From: Devosia limi DSM 17137
Lineage (GTDB): Bacteria; Pseudomonadota; Alphaproteobacteria; Rhizobiales; Devosiaceae
Length of the DNA: 64,000 bases
Reading direction: 5' to 3'
Assembly (NCBI RefSeq): GCF_900128975.1
Contig: NZ_FQVC01000001.1
Location: forward strand, 580,479 to 644,478
Program-made: the position numbers and the translations under genes
The notes under the pieces: generated by a model
Databases searched by the model: none
The model's input: the letters and a program-made list of their open reading frames with translations, nothing else
What the model was told of the DNA's origin: nothing
Shown: piece after piece, positions 8,371 to 22,206 of the stretch
Layout: each line of letters starts with the position of its first letter
Numbering within the stretch: position 1 is the stretch's first letter

Positions 8371-9333
8371 GTGCAGCGCAAAATTGGTGATCGCGTCCAG
8401 GGACGTTGGACCGAAATCCTGTCGGCGCTCGGCATTCCCGCGGCGGCACTCACGGGAAAACATGTGCCTTGCCCGGTATGCGGCGGCAAGGACCGGTTCC
8501 GCTTCGATGACAAGGACGGCCGGGGGACATGGTTTTGCGCCCAGCAGCACGGCACGGACTCATCCAATCCCAGCGGTAGCGCCGGCAATGGCTTCCGCCT
8601 GCTGATGGACCTGAATGCCTGTGATTTTTCCAAGGCGGCGCGATTGGTCGAAAGCGTTATCGGCGCCAAGGCCGCGCCGGTCGATCGCCTCGCCGAGCTT
8701 GAGCACAGGCATGATCAGGCCGAGACCCTGGCCGCTGTCTGGGCGATGTGGCGGTCTGCCCGGCCGATTGTGGCGGGCGATCTGGCGGACCAATATCTGC
8801 GCAAGCGGCTGGGCGCCTATGTGCCCTCAAGGGCGCTGCGCTTCCACCCTGCCGTGAGCCGCAATGGCCAGCCCTGCGCCGTAATGCTCGCCGCTTTCGT
8901 CGATGTTCACGGTAATCTGGCCGGCCTGCAACGGACCTTTTTGACGCAACACGGCGACAAGGCGCCCGGACATGCGCCGCGGCTGACCATGGGTAGCCTG
9001 CCCGCCGGTGGCGCTGTGCGGCTTGCCCGGCACGACAAGGTGCTCGGCATTGCCGAGGGCGTTGAAACGGCATTGGCGGCAGCGGCCCTTCATGGCGTGC
9101 CGTGCTGGTCTGCGCTCAATGCTGGTCGACTTGAAGCCTGGGAGCCGCCCGCTGGCGTAACCAAGGTGCTCATCTTTGGCGATAACGACACCAACAATGT
9201 CGGGCAGTCTGCGGCCTCGGCCCTGGCGCAGCGGTTGTCGGGCCTGGTTGACACGCAGGTCATGATCCCGCCACTGCAGGAAACCGACTGGAACGACGTG
9301 CATTTGTCCATGCTCAGTCGCCTTTCGGCATAG
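8371..9333 (+). CDS. Zinc-ribbon / Toprim primase-like protein, orphan
   Basis: 320 residues resembling the primase half of phage P4 alpha-type or plasmid replication proteins. An N-terminal zinc-binding ribbon (C34, C37, C56, with H60 as likely fourth ligand; CPVCGGKDRFRFDD) is followed by a linker and a C-terminal Toprim domain (catalytic E229 in IAEGVETALAA and the DxD pair D271/D273 in FGDND). No helicase domain is fused or adjacent. GTG start after GGGAG with 9-base spacing. Such genes usually sit in integrated elements, but no integrase, tRNA end or plasmid gene is nearby, so this may be the survivor of an old element. Confidence 0.82.
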   Translation: MQRKIGDRVQGRWTEILSALGIPAAALTGKHVPCPVCGGKDRFRFDDKDGRGTWFCAQQHGTDSSNPSGSAGNGFRLLMDLNACDFSKAARLVESVIGAKAAPVDRLAELEHRHDQAETLAAVWAMWRSARPIVAGDLADQYLRKRLGAYVPSRALRFHPAVSRNGQPCAVMLAAFVDVHGNLAGLQRTFLTQHGDKAPGHAPRLTMGSLPAGGAVRLARHDKVLGIAEGVETALAAAALHGVPCWSALNAGRLEAWEPPAGVTKVLIFGDNDTNNVGQSAASALAQRLSGLVDTQVMIPPLQETDWNDVHLSMLSRLSA

Positions 9334-9591
9334 CCCTGAACGGGCCCCTCTCGACAACCGCGCAGGTGATCGGTTGCAACGGCGCCAAAGCACCTGGCGC
9401 TGATCCCTCCCAGCATCAAAATAGATTGTGATGCATCTGCGTCGGTTTTCGTTATTATCGAAAGCCTTAGGTCACAGTTCCAAAATTAATACTGCGGTGA
9501 ACTTTGATTTTACAACCTCGAAGGTGAGCCCTAGACAGGATTGAGGTGAACGGCACAATCGCTGTTCAATGCTCGGGCGCAGTGGGGCCGT

Positions 9592-10152
9592 ATGCGACAC
9601 GATCCGTTTCAGTCAGATCGCTTAGGTCAAAATGGCCAGGCGTCGGCTGCGGAAGCCGATCTCGAAGTGTCTTTTCGCGCCTCGATGCGGCAACTTGCAG
9701 GTGCCGTTTCCGTCGTGAGCGTGGGAGAGGGTGCCCACCGCACCGGTTTCACTGCTACCTCGGTGACGTCACTTTCCATTGATCCACCGTCCCTTTTGGT
9801 CAGCCTTAATCGCAACTCTGCCAGCTGGCCCATCGTTCAGCGTTATCGCCGCTTCACCGTCAATATCCTGTCATCGGCCCATCGGCAGATCGCCGAAACC
9901 TTTGCCGGTCGGCGTGGCCTGAGGGGCGCAGAGCGATATGCCGACGCGCGCTGGCAACAGCACGGACAAGCACCAGCTCTGATCGACGCCCTGGCAGTCA
10001 TTGAATGCGATCTGGATGAGGCAATCGAGCGGCACTCGCACGCGATCCTGATCGGGCGGGTCTTGAGTGTCAGCCACCGTACAGGCGTTGACCCGCTCGT
10101 CTATTGGCAGGGCGATTATAGGCGGCTGGATACCGATGCAGACGACCAGTAG
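9592..10152 (+). CDS. Flavin reductase-like FMN-binding protein
   Basis: 186 residues, of the flavin-reductase-like split-barrel family (HpaC/RutF type), which makes reduced FMN from NAD(P)H for partner monooxygenases. Family blocks seen: FRASMRQLAGAVSVVSV, HRTGFTATSVTSLSIDPPSLLVSLN and FTVNILSSAHRQIAETFAG. ATG after GGGG. No oxygenase adjoins it, but an FMN-type luciferase-like monooxygenase domain lies in the NRPS 4 kb downstream; a link is inference. The 258 bases before it are AT-richer than the genes and probably hold its promoter. Confidence 0.87.
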   Translation: MRHDPFQSDRLGQNGQASAAEADLEVSFRASMRQLAGAVSVVSVGEGAHRTGFTATSVTSLSIDPPSLLVSLNRNSASWPIVQRYRRFTVNILSSAHRQIAETFAGRRGLRGAERYADARWQQHGQAPALIDALAVIECDLDEAIERHSHAILIGRVLSVSHRTGVDPLVYWQGDYRRLDTDADDQ

Positions 10153-10317
10153 AACTCAATCGCCCACCGGTCAGATCGGCGCTTCGTCCTGGGATGTTCG
10201 GATAGAAGTGTTTATCTCGGCGGTTCAGGGCGTTGCGGACACTTAAGGCTAATGCCCAAAATGACGTCCAAGCAATGATGCTGCCTCAACTGCGTGCGCC
10301 CGCCGCGAGATTCCACA

Positions 10318-11706
10318 ATGACTGACATAACGAATGCACTTGGCCGCATAATGCGCGGCGATGGCCTGTTTGCCCGCGCGCTACGTGGTTCGGCATGGAC
10401 CGGGTCAGGCCATATCGCAGCGCAGATCATTCGGCTTGCCTCGAACCTGGTTCTGACCCGGCTGTTATACCCGGAGGCCTTCGGGCTCATGTCACTGGTA
10501 ACGGTGCTCATGATCGGCGTCACCATGTTGTCCGATGTCGGGATTGGGGTGTCGGTCGTACAGAACAAGCGCGGCGATGAGCGTGATTTTCTTGATACCG
10601 CCTGGACCATTCAGGTGCTGCGCGGGGCTTTGCTCTGGCTGCTGCTTTGCGCGCTCGCCTGGCCCCTGGCGCAGGTCTATTCCGAACCTGCTCTGATTTA
10701 TTTTCTGCCGGTTGCGGGCCTCTCGGTACTGATCGCCGGATTCAACCCAATGCGGCTGGAAACGGCTGGGCGTCACTTATTACTTGGTCGGGTAACCGCG
10801 CTCGATCTGATCAGTCAGGTCAGCGGTACTTTGATTACGATCCTGCTGGCCTGGCTGACCGGATCGGTCTGGGCGCTGGTCCTTGGCCAGGTCATCGGCG
10901 CAATCATCAAGCTGACGCTGGCCTATCTGATGATCCCAGGCGAGCCCAGTCGCTTCCATATCGAGCCGACATCGGCGCGCGAGATCGTTCAATTCGGCAA
11001 ATGGATCATTCCCAGCACTGCGTTCGGCTTCATGCTGGCCCAAGGTGATCGTGTCATTCTGGGTATCTATCTGACGCTCGAGATGCTGGGTGTCTACAAT
11101 ATCGGTCAGTTCCTGGCAGCCGCACCCGTGGTGCTGGCGAGCGCCATCACCGGCCGCGTCCTCATTCCGGTCTATCGCGAATTCGCCAATAGGCGCGATG
11201 CCGGAACCGCCCGCAAGATGCGGCTTCTACGATTTTTTCTGACCGGCAGCGTCATGGCGATGGTGCTCGTGTTGGCCTTCGTCAGTACGCCGCTTGTGCG
11301 GTTTCTCTATGATCCGCGCTATGCCGATGCGGCCGTCATCATTGTCCTGGTCGCGGTATCCAGTCTGCCCCGGGTGCTTGGACTGACCTATGATCAGGGT
11401 GCGCTCGCGGCCGGCGACTCCCGTCGCTACTTCCTGGTCACCGCCTTTCGCGGAATTGTGCAAGTTAGCGCCTTTGTCATTGGCGCAGAGCTGGCCGGCA
11501 TCGTCGGTGCCTTGGTTGCGCAGGGGGCTGCGTCGATCATCGGGCACTTTTCGCTGATCTGGCTGGCGCGCAAGCACCAGGTCTGGGACCTGCAGCACGA
11601 CCTTATCTTCGGAGCGCTCGCTGCTATCTTTGGGGCGCTGGCAATATACACGAACTGGGATCTGCTTCACAGTTTCGTGGTGAGCCAGGCCGCGATTGCT
11701 CACTGA
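10318..11706 (+). CDS. Polysaccharide flippase, Wzx/MOP superfamily
   Basis: About 462 residues with 12-14 predicted membrane helices, matching lipopolysaccharide/exopolysaccharide flippases (PF01943/PF13440 type, as in WzxC or ExoT). Typical N-terminal text is ALRGSAWTGSGHIAAQIIRLASN, followed by LVLTRLLYPEAFGLMSLV. It would move undecaprenyl-diphosphate-linked repeat units to the periplasmic face. The ATG at 10318 is preferred over an in-frame GTG at 10294. It is the first gene of the polysaccharide locus. No Wzy polymerase was found in the window. Confidence 0.9.
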   Translation: MTDITNALGRIMRGDGLFARALRGSAWTGSGHIAAQIIRLASNLVLTRLLYPEAFGLMSLVTVLMIGVTMLSDVGIGVSVVQNKRGDERDFLDTAWTIQVLRGALLWLLLCALAWPLAQVYSEPALIYFLPVAGLSVLIAGFNPMRLETAGRHLLLGRVTALDLISQVSGTLITILLAWLTGSVWALVLGQVIGAIIKLTLAYLMIPGEPSRFHIEPTSAREIVQFGKWIIPSTAFGFMLAQGDRVILGIYLTLEMLGVYNIGQFLAAAPVVLASAITGRVLIPVYREFANRRDAGTARKMRLLRFFLTGSVMAMVLVLAFVSTPLVRFLYDPRYADAAVIIVLVAVSSLPRVLGLTYDQGALAAGDSRRYFLVTAFRGIVQVSAFVIGAELAGIVGALVAQGAASIIGHFSLIWLARKHQVWDLQHDLIFGALAAIFGALAIYTNWDLLHSFVVSQAAIAH

Positions 11707-11844
11707 TTTGGCCTGACCCGGCGGTATCGACTGCGTCCGGCGTAACTGACACCGTCCTCAATTTACCAGAGCTCTGCTTTGCTTGGCTTTCCCGCGCAGG
11801 GGAAGTCGATAGATCACGTTTGCTCGTGTTGCGATTAACGGTAT

Positions 11845-11860
11845 TGCACGGTGAAGTGCA
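11845..11860. promoter_or_regulatory. Inverted repeat upstream of the sugar transferase
   Basis: TGCAC-N6-GTGCA in the AT-rich 205-base region before the sugar-phosphate transferase, about 50 bases from its start. Position and symmetry suit a regulator site, but arms of 5 are short. Confidence 0.25.
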
Positions 11861-11911
11861 TGGGGTATTAATTATGTGTTAAAGGTTGGCCAATTCCCTG
11901 GCGAGACGAAG

Positions 11912-13345
11912 ATGGCAAAGTCAAATGGTGGTGCCGTATTCTTGCAGTCTGACACGTTGTCAGTAGATCGCGAACTGCGCTTTAACCGCAGCGCGATTGC
12001 GTACGCTGTTGCCGGCGTTGATGCCATTATTATTATATCTGCTGCTGTTGTCTCCGGGCTGGTTTACCACTATTTCGCATTTGAATATATCGACCAGCCG
12101 ATGAAGTATGTGGCTATAGGGCTTGTTGCGTCGGCTGCATTCGTGTTGTTCATGATGGCGGGTGGGCATTACAATTCCTCTTCTATTTTCTCCTTCAGGA
12201 AGCAGCTTCTCTATATATCGATAAGCGCTTTTTCTCTTGTTGCCTTCATGGCGATCATCGTTTTTCTGCTTGGGGCGTCCGACGAATTCTCTAGAGGAAC
12301 GCTGCTTATATTTTGGGGCGTGGCATTTCTAGGCACGGTTGTTAGTCGAATTTTCTGGGCGCGCAATATTCGCGTGGCAACGTCGAGGGGCATTGTCGGA
12401 AAGCGCAAGATATTGCTCGTCGGCGGGACCGGCGCGTCAAAGGATGATTTCCGCGAGGAGATGGCGGCCATTGGCGTCGAGCCGACGCATGTACTGCAAC
12501 TGGCGGAAGATGAGCTGCAGGATGGCTGGTTTGCCCGGATCGGCCCCGTGGTCACGCAGAATGTGAGCGAGATCTATGTACTGGCAGAAGGCATGGCGCC
12601 GCGCAGCATTGAGGCGCTGCTGCTGGAACTGCGCGACTTGCCTTTGCCGGTCAAGCTGATCCTCGATCCGTTTGCCACCAAGATCGCGGTTTTGCCATCG
12701 CAGAGCTTTGGTGATCGTTTGGCCATCGAGTTGCAGCGCGCGCCGCTCACGTTCGTGGAATACAGTATCAAGCGCGCCTTCGACATTGTTGTTGCGCTGC
12801 TTGCGCTTATGGCGTTTGCGCCCTTGATGATCCTCGTGGCGATCGCGATCAAAATCGATAGCCCGGGCCCTGTGATCTTCCGGCAGCGTCGGCGGGGGTT
12901 CAATAATGTGCCGTTCGATATCCTCAAATTCCGCAGTATGTCGGTGATGGAGGATGGCAAAGGTGTCACCCAGGCGGTTCGCAATGACTGCCGCATTACG
13001 CGGGTTGGTGCGTTTATCCGCTCCACCAGCATCGATGAACTGCCACAGTTCCTGAACGTGCTACTGGGACACATGTCGATTGTGGGGCCTCGCCCGCATG
13101 CGATCTCGCAGGATGATCAATACGATCAGCTTATCGCCAAATACGCGTTCCGCCGGCACGTGAAGCCGGGCATTACCGGGTGGGCGCAAATCAACGGCCA
13201 TCGCGGTGAGACCCCAACGGTGTCGAGCATGGAACGCCGTCTCGAGCATGACCTTTGGTACATGCACCATTGGTCCGTCTGGCTCGATACCAAGATTGTC
13301 GCCCAGACATTCGCGTCGATGTTTGATCGAAGATCTGCCTTTTGA
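11912..13345 (+). CDS. Undecaprenyl-phosphate hexose-1-phosphate transferase (WcaJ/ExoY type)
   Basis: About 477 residues, a full-length polyisoprenyl-phosphate hexose-1-phosphate transferase that starts repeat-unit synthesis on the lipid carrier. Four N-terminal membrane helices, a nucleotide-binding-like middle domain (KRKILLVGGTGASKDD), a membrane re-entrant helix (FDIVVALLALMAFAPLMILVA) and the catalytic C-terminus (DSPGPVIFRQRR, KFRSM, DELPQFLNVLLGHMSIVGPRP, KPGITGWAQINGHRG). Start ATG 11912; an upstream in-frame GTG at 11876 lacks a clear ribosome site. The 5' part has noticeably more AT-rich codons than its neighbours. Confidence 0.93.
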   Translation: MAKSNGGAVFLQSDTLSVDRELRFNRSAIAYAVAGVDAIIIISAAVVSGLVYHYFAFEYIDQPMKYVAIGLVASAAFVLFMMAGGHYNSSSIFSFRKQLLYISISAFSLVAFMAIIVFLLGASDEFSRGTLLIFWGVAFLGTVVSRIFWARNIRVATSRGIVGKRKILLVGGTGASKDDFREEMAAIGVEPTHVLQLAEDELQDGWFARIGPVVTQNVSEIYVLAEGMAPRSIEALLLELRDLPLPVKLILDPFATKIAVLPSQSFGDRLAIELQRAPLTFVEYSIKRAFDIVVALLALMAFAPLMILVAIAIKIDSPGPVIFRQRRRGFNNVPFDILKFRSMSVMEDGKGVTQAVRNDCRITRVGAFIRSTSIDELPQFLNVLLGHMSIVGPRPHAISQDDQYDQLIAKYAFRRHVKPGITGWAQINGHRGETPTVSSMERRLEHDLWYMHHWSVWLDTKIVAQTFASMFDRRSAF

Positions 13346-13388
13346 GCGGCGCTCCCCTGTAGGCGATCCCGGCCTCGGCAGGGCAACT

Positions 13389-14045
13389 TCAGGCGGCGAT
13401 GTATGTCAGCGCCAGAATATGGCCAGCCTCAATCCGGAAGCGCCCGCCGAGAGGCGGCAGCGCGCTGTTGGCCACGACGGCGTCGAAACGCCCCGCCGTG
13501 GCATCGAGCACCAGTTCCACGTCGAGAAACTCAAGCATGGTGTGGGTGAGTGGATACTGCGCCTTGTAGACGCTTTCCTTGATCGAGAAGATGGTCTTGG
13601 CCAGCAGGCCTGCATTCGCGGCATTCGCCAGGTAACGCTGCTCGGCTGCTGTGCAGATGTTCTCCACAAGTTCGGCCTCAAGCGGGCAGGCGGGCTCGAT
13701 ATCGACGCCAAGCGACCTGATGGCGCCAGGGCAACGCGCCACCACCGCAATGGCAAGGTCCTCGCAATGGGAAATGCTGCCGACAAAGCCATCCGGCCAG
13801 ATCGGCGCGCGGTCGGGCCCGCTGGGAATGGCCATGGCGGGTTGACCCAATCGGAATAGTGCATGGCGGGCGCAGGCCCGGCCCGCGATGAATTCGGCGC
13901 GGCGACGCGGCACCGCCCTGGCGATGGCCGCACGCTCCTCGGGGAACAGTGTGTCCCCGACCGTTTCGGGAATGCGGCGGGCCGAAGCCGCCCCGTCCGG
14001 AACGAGCTCTGCCAGCGCCTTTTCTATGGCTGGTGCATCACTCAC
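13389..14045 (-). CDS. 4'-phosphopantetheinyl transferase, EntD-like
   Basis: 218 residues, Sfp/EntD-class enzyme that attaches the phosphopantetheine arm of CoA to carrier-protein serines. Key motifs: the Mg-binding GVDIEP and FSIKESVYKAQYPL (F-S-x-K-E-x3-K), plus RRRAEFIAGRACARHAL and GSISHCEDLAIAVV. The GTG start directly follows the NRPS stop codon (TAG at 14046-14048), so the two are almost surely co-transcribed. It is expected to activate the NRPS carrier domain here and the ACP of the PKS at 30138-36530. Confidence 0.92.
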   Translation of the reverse strand: MSDAPAIEKALAELVPDGAASARRIPETVGDTLFPEERAAIARAVPRRRAEFIAGRACARHALFRLGQPAMAIPSGPDRAPIWPDGFVGSISHCEDLAIAVVARCPGAIRSLGVDIEPACPLEAELVENICTAAEQRYLANAANAGLLAKTIFSIKESVYKAQYPLTHTMLEFLDVELVLDATAGRFDAVVANSALPPLGGRFRIEAGHILALTYIAA

Positions 14046-18611
<4,566 letters not shown>

Positions 18612-18726
18612 CACATTCCGCCCCGCAAAACTGCCCGGCACATTGAACCGGAGGGGCATCCCAAGAGCAAGGTCATTTCAAATTCGTCGTCCAGTAAGGT
18701 TGACGGACCCCATCAATTTACCTTGT

Positions 18727-18740
18727 GCCAATTAGTTGGC
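18727..18740. promoter_or_regulatory. Inverted repeat in the NRPS-rmlC divergent promoter region
   Basis: GCCAA-TTAG-TTGGC lies in the 214-base AT-richer gap between the divergent NRPS and rmlC starts, where a shared operator would be expected. Arms are only 5 bases. Confidence 0.25.
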
Positions 18741-18825
18741 TGGACGCCCCCGGCGTTTTGCCGCAATTTCGGGCTCAAGCGGCGAACCGGTTTGGCCGAA
18801 GGCGTCCATCCAGTCGGGGCATGGC

Positions 18826-19404
18826 ATGGGATCAATCACTGTTGAGACGACACCTTTGCCGGGGGGCGTGCTGATCACGCCGCCGCGCTTCGCCGATAAC
18901 CGCGGCGATTTCTGCGAAACCTATAATGCCGAGACCCTGGCCAATTCAGGGATCGACACCGTCTTCATCCAGGACAATCACTCGCGTTCGCGCTTTGTCG
19001 GCACCGTCCGCGGCCTGCACTTTCAGGCCCCCCCCAAGGCGCAGGCGAAACTGGTGCGCGTGATCCGGGGGCGGATCTTCGACGTGATCGTCGATATTCG
19101 CGTCGGCTCACCCCACTTTGGGCAGTGGTTCGGGGTGGAGCTTTCCGAGGCCAATGGCAGGCAATTGCTGGTGCCGACAGGATTTCTGCATGGCTTCGTA
19201 ACGCGCGAGCCCGATACAGAAGTCCTCTACAAATGTTCGCAGACCTATTCGCCTGCCCATGAGGGCGCGGTGCGGTTTGATGATCCAGCGCTCAATATCG
19301 ACTGGGGCCTTGATGGCGTGGACGCCATACTGTCACCCAAGGACGCCGCTGCCGGGGCGTGGCGCGCGCTCAATTCACCTTTCACCTGGGAGCAAGCCCG
19401 ATGA
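18826..19404 (+). CDS. rmlC: dTDP-4-dehydrorhamnose 3,5-epimerase
   Basis: 192 residues, normal RmlC length. It epimerises dTDP-4-keto-6-deoxy-glucose at C3 and C5. Cupin motifs seen: [18 protein letters not shown] with the catalytic His, [14 protein letters not shown] with the catalytic Asp, and [12 protein letters not shown] 18826 follows GGGGC; longer in-frame starts have no ribosome site. Its stop overlaps the rmlB start (ATGA), first of three coupled rml genes. Confidence 0.95.
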   Translation: MGSITVETTPLPGGVLITPPRFADNRGDFCETYNAETLANSGIDTVFIQDNHSRSRFVGTVRGLHFQAPPKAQAKLVRVIRGRIFDVIVDIRVGSPHFGQWFGVELSEANGRQLLVPTGFLHGFVTREPDTEVLYKCSQTYSPAHEGAVRFDDPALNIDWGLDGVDAILSPKDAAAGAWRALNSPFTWEQAR

Positions 19405-20441
19405 AGCTGCTGGTTACCGGCGGAGCCGGTTTTATCGGTTCGGCAGTAGTGCGTCTCGCCATTGGTCGGGGCCATCAAGTCGTCACCCTCGATGCCCTGA
19501 CCTATGCAGGCCGCCTCGAAAATCTCGATAGCGTCGCCGACAGTCCGAACCACGCATTCATCAGGGCCGATCTCCGCGACCCAGACCAACTGGGGCCGGT
19601 CTTTGCTCAGCATCGACCGGATAAGGTGTTGCACCTCGCTGCCGAAACCCATGTTGACCGCTCGATCGACGGGCCACGGGCGTTTGTCGAAACCAATGTG
19701 ATGGGCACCTATAACCTGCTGGAGGCGGCGCGGGCTTATTGGGTGGCGGAAGGGCGACCGGAGCAGTTTCGCTTCCACCATATTTCCACCGACGAAGTTT
19801 TCGGCTCGCTCGGCGCCACCGGCGCCTTTACCGAAGACACGCCCTACGCGCCTAATTCTCCATATTCGGCCTCCAAGGCGTCATCCGACCACCTGGTCCG
19901 CGCCTGGCACGCCACGTTCGGCCTGCCGGTGCTGTTGACCAATTGCAGCAACAATTATGGACCCTATCAGTTTCCCGAAAAGCTGATTCCGACCGTCGTG
20001 CTCAACGCCCTCCAGGGCAAGCCAATTCCGGTCTATGGCAATGGCACCAATGTGCGCGATTGGCTTTATGTGGAAGACCATGCCGAGGCGCTGCTGGCGG
20101 TTCTGGAGGGCGGCGCGGCCGGGCGTTCCTACAATATCGGCGGCAATCGTGAGGTCAGCAATATCGAGTTGGTACGGGCGATCTGCACTCTCCTGGACGA
20201 GCTGCGGCCCATCGCGGGGACTTATGCCGACCAGATCGACTTCGTCACCGACCGTCCCGGGCATGACTTCCGCTATGCTATCGACGCTACCCGCATCGCC
20301 GATGAGCTTGGCTGGCAGCCGGCGACCAGCCTTGAGGACGGGCTGCGGCGCACGGTGGAATGGTATCTCGGCAATGACAGCTGGTGGCAGGGCGTGCAGG
20401 GCCATGCCGATTTCGGCAAGCGTATCGGGCTGACGGCATGA
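19401..20441 (+). CDS. rmlB: dTDP-glucose 4,6-dehydratase
   Basis: 346 residues, extended SDR fold. It converts dTDP-glucose to dTDP-4-keto-6-deoxyglucose. N-terminal NAD motif [20 protein letters not shown], catalytic [10 protein letters not shown] and [10 protein letters not shown] (Tyr-x3-Lys), and [14 protein letters not shown], all characteristic of RmlB. The ATG at 19401 overlaps the rmlC stop by 4 bases, so translation is coupled. Confidence 0.96.
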   Translation: MKLLVTGGAGFIGSAVVRLAIGRGHQVVTLDALTYAGRLENLDSVADSPNHAFIRADLRDPDQLGPVFAQHRPDKVLHLAAETHVDRSIDGPRAFVETNVMGTYNLLEAARAYWVAEGRPEQFRFHHISTDEVFGSLGATGAFTEDTPYAPNSPYSASKASSDHLVRAWHATFGLPVLLTNCSNNYGPYQFPEKLIPTVVLNALQGKPIPVYGNGTNVRDWLYVEDHAEALLAVLEGGAAGRSYNIGGNREVSNIELVRAICTLLDELRPIAGTYADQIDFVTDRPGHDFRYAIDATRIADELGWQPATSLEDGLRRTVEWYLGNDSWWQGVQGHADFGKRIGLTA

Positions 20442-20468
20442 CACAGGCGTCCTGGGAGGCGAAGCAGC

Positions 20469-21347
20469 ATGGTTGAGCGCAAGGGGATTATCCTGGCCGG
20501 TGGCTCGGGCACGCGGCTCTATCCGGTGACTATGGGCATTTCCAAGCAGCTGCTGCCTGTCTTCAACAAGCCGATGATCTACTATCCGCTGACAGTGCTG
20601 ATGCTGGCCGGTATACGCGAAATCGCCATCATCACCACTGCAGACGACCAACCGCAGTTCCAGCGCCTGCTGGGCGACGGTTCTGTGTGGGGCATCAAGC
20701 TGGAATACATCATCCAGCCATCGCCAGATGGCCTGGCCCAGGCCTATCTGCTGGCCGAGGATTTTCTGGCCGGCGCGTCATCCGCCATGGTGCTTGGCGA
20801 CAATCTGTTCTTTGGTCACGGGTTGACGGAATCCCTGGTCGTCGCGAACGCCAAGTCGGTCGGCGGCACGGTCTTTGGCTATCGCGTCGCCGACCCGCAG
20901 CGCTATGGCGTGGTGGGGTTCGGGAAGGACGGGACGGTGACATCTCTCGTCGAAAAGCCGGAAAATCCGCTTTCCGACTATGCTGTCACCGGGCTTTACT
21001 TCCTCGACGGCTCGGCGCCGGCCCGCGCCCGCTCGGTCAAGCCATCGGTCCGCGGCGAACTCGAGATTACCAACTTGCTGGAGACCTATCTGGCGGACGG
21101 CACGCTTGCCGTCGAACTGCTGGGGCGGGGCTATGCCTGGCTGGATACCGGCACGCATGCCAGCTTGCTCGACGCCGGCAATTTCGTCCGCACCCTTGAG
21201 GAGCGCCAGGGCATGCTTGTCGGCAGTCCCGATGAAATCGCCCATAGTCAGGGCTGGATCAGTGATGCCCAGCTTGGTGAACGGGCAAGTCTGTTCGCCA
21301 AGAGCTCCTATGGCCACTATATCGGACAATTGGCCAAGCCCGCATGA
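20469..21347 (+). CDS. rmlA: Glucose-1-phosphate thymidylyltransferase
   Basis: 292 residues. It makes dTDP-glucose from glucose-1-phosphate and dTTP. Nucleotidyltransferase signature GIILAGGSGTRLYPVT, then SKQLLPVFNKPMIYYPL, and the catalytic region VLGDNLFFGHGL and VEKPENP. GGGAGG lies upstream at 20453-20458. The stop overlaps the next glycosyltransferase start (ATGA). No rmlD (the final reductase to dTDP-L-rhamnose) is in the window. Confidence 0.96.
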   Translation: MVERKGIILAGGSGTRLYPVTMGISKQLLPVFNKPMIYYPLTVLMLAGIREIAIITTADDQPQFQRLLGDGSVWGIKLEYIIQPSPDGLAQAYLLAEDFLAGASSAMVLGDNLFFGHGLTESLVVANAKSVGGTVFGYRVADPQRYGVVGFGKDGTVTSLVEKPENPLSDYAVTGLYFLDGSAPARARSVKPSVRGELEITNLLETYLADGTLAVELLGRGYAWLDTGTHASLLDAGNFVRTLEERQGMLVGSPDEIAHSQGWISDAQLGERASLFAKSSYGHYIGQLAKPA

Positions 21348-22204
21348 CCAGGGGTGAGCCGGCACAGAGCCCGGTGCTGAGCGTCATCGTGCCCGCCAGC
21401 AACGAGGCAGGCCTGATCGGGCGTTGTCTCGATGCCCTGCTGGCCAGCTGCTTTGATGTGCCAACGCGCTGGCAATTGCTCGTGGTCGCTAATGGCTGTC
21501 GGGATGATACCGCTATGGTCGCGCGCGGCTATGGGGATGCCGCCAGAGCCCGCAATGTCGACTTCCAGGTGATCGAGGTGGCGCTGGGCAATAAGCTCAA
21601 CGCGATCAATGTCGGGGAGGGAGCGGCCCAGGGCGGCGTGCTGGCCTATATCGATGCGGATGTCGTGGTCAGCCCGCACCTGCTGCCGCAACTGACCGAA
21701 GCGTTGGGCGGCGATGCGCCCGCCTATGGCACCGGCACGCTCTGCATCGCTCGTGCCCGGCGCTGGGATTCGCGCGCCTATGGCCGCTTCTGGAGTCAGC
21801 TGCCCTTTGTCATTGATGGTGCGCCGGGCTGCGGGGTCTTTGCCGTCAACCGCGCCGGTCGGAGCCGCTGGGGCGCTTTCCCCGCAATTATCTCCGACGA
21901 CACATTCGTGCGATTGCACTTCGGGCCCGGGGAAAGAAAGAACGTCCCGGCAGACTATCAATGGCCGATCGTCGAAGGCTTCGAGAACTTGGTCAAGGTC
22001 AGGCGTCGCCAGGACCAGGGAGTGGCGGAAATCGCCGCACTTTATCCGGATTTGCTGGCCAACGAGCACAAGTCCAGGCTGACGCCGATGCGACTTCTCC
22101 AACTGGCCATGGCCGATCCGGTGGGTTTTGGAGTGTATGCGACGGTTGCCCTCGCCACCAAGCTGCCGGCACGCAGCCGGGAAAAATGGGTGCGGGGCCG
22201 CTGA
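21344..22204 (+). CDS. Glycosyltransferase family 2
   Basis: 286 residues, GT-A fold. The N-terminus (LSVIVPASNEAGLIGRCLDALLAS) and the DxD-type YIDADVVVSPHL place it in GT2; a hydrophobic C-terminal segment may sit on the membrane. Its start overlaps rmlA by 4 bases, so it is translated with the rml genes and may use the sugar they make. Donor and acceptor unknown. It ends 2 bases from the convergent ATPase gene. Confidence 0.87.
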   Translation: MTRGEPAQSPVLSVIVPASNEAGLIGRCLDALLASCFDVPTRWQLLVVANGCRDDTAMVARGYGDAARARNVDFQVIEVALGNKLNAINVGEGAAQGGVLAYIDADVVVSPHLLPQLTEALGGDAPAYGTGTLCIARARRWDSRAYGRFWSQLPFVIDGAPGCGVFAVNRAGRSRWGAFPAIISDDTFVRLHFGPGERKNVPADYQWPIVEGFENLVKVRRRQDQGVAEIAALYPDLLANEHKSRLTPMRLLQLAMADPVGFGVYATVALATKLPARSREKWVRGR

Positions 22205-22206
22205 TC

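Noticed and set aside
8281..10300. An intact integrated phage or plasmid around the primase-like gene
   Set aside because: Only one replication-type gene is present, with no integrase, capsid, relaxase, tRNA end or flanking repeats visible.
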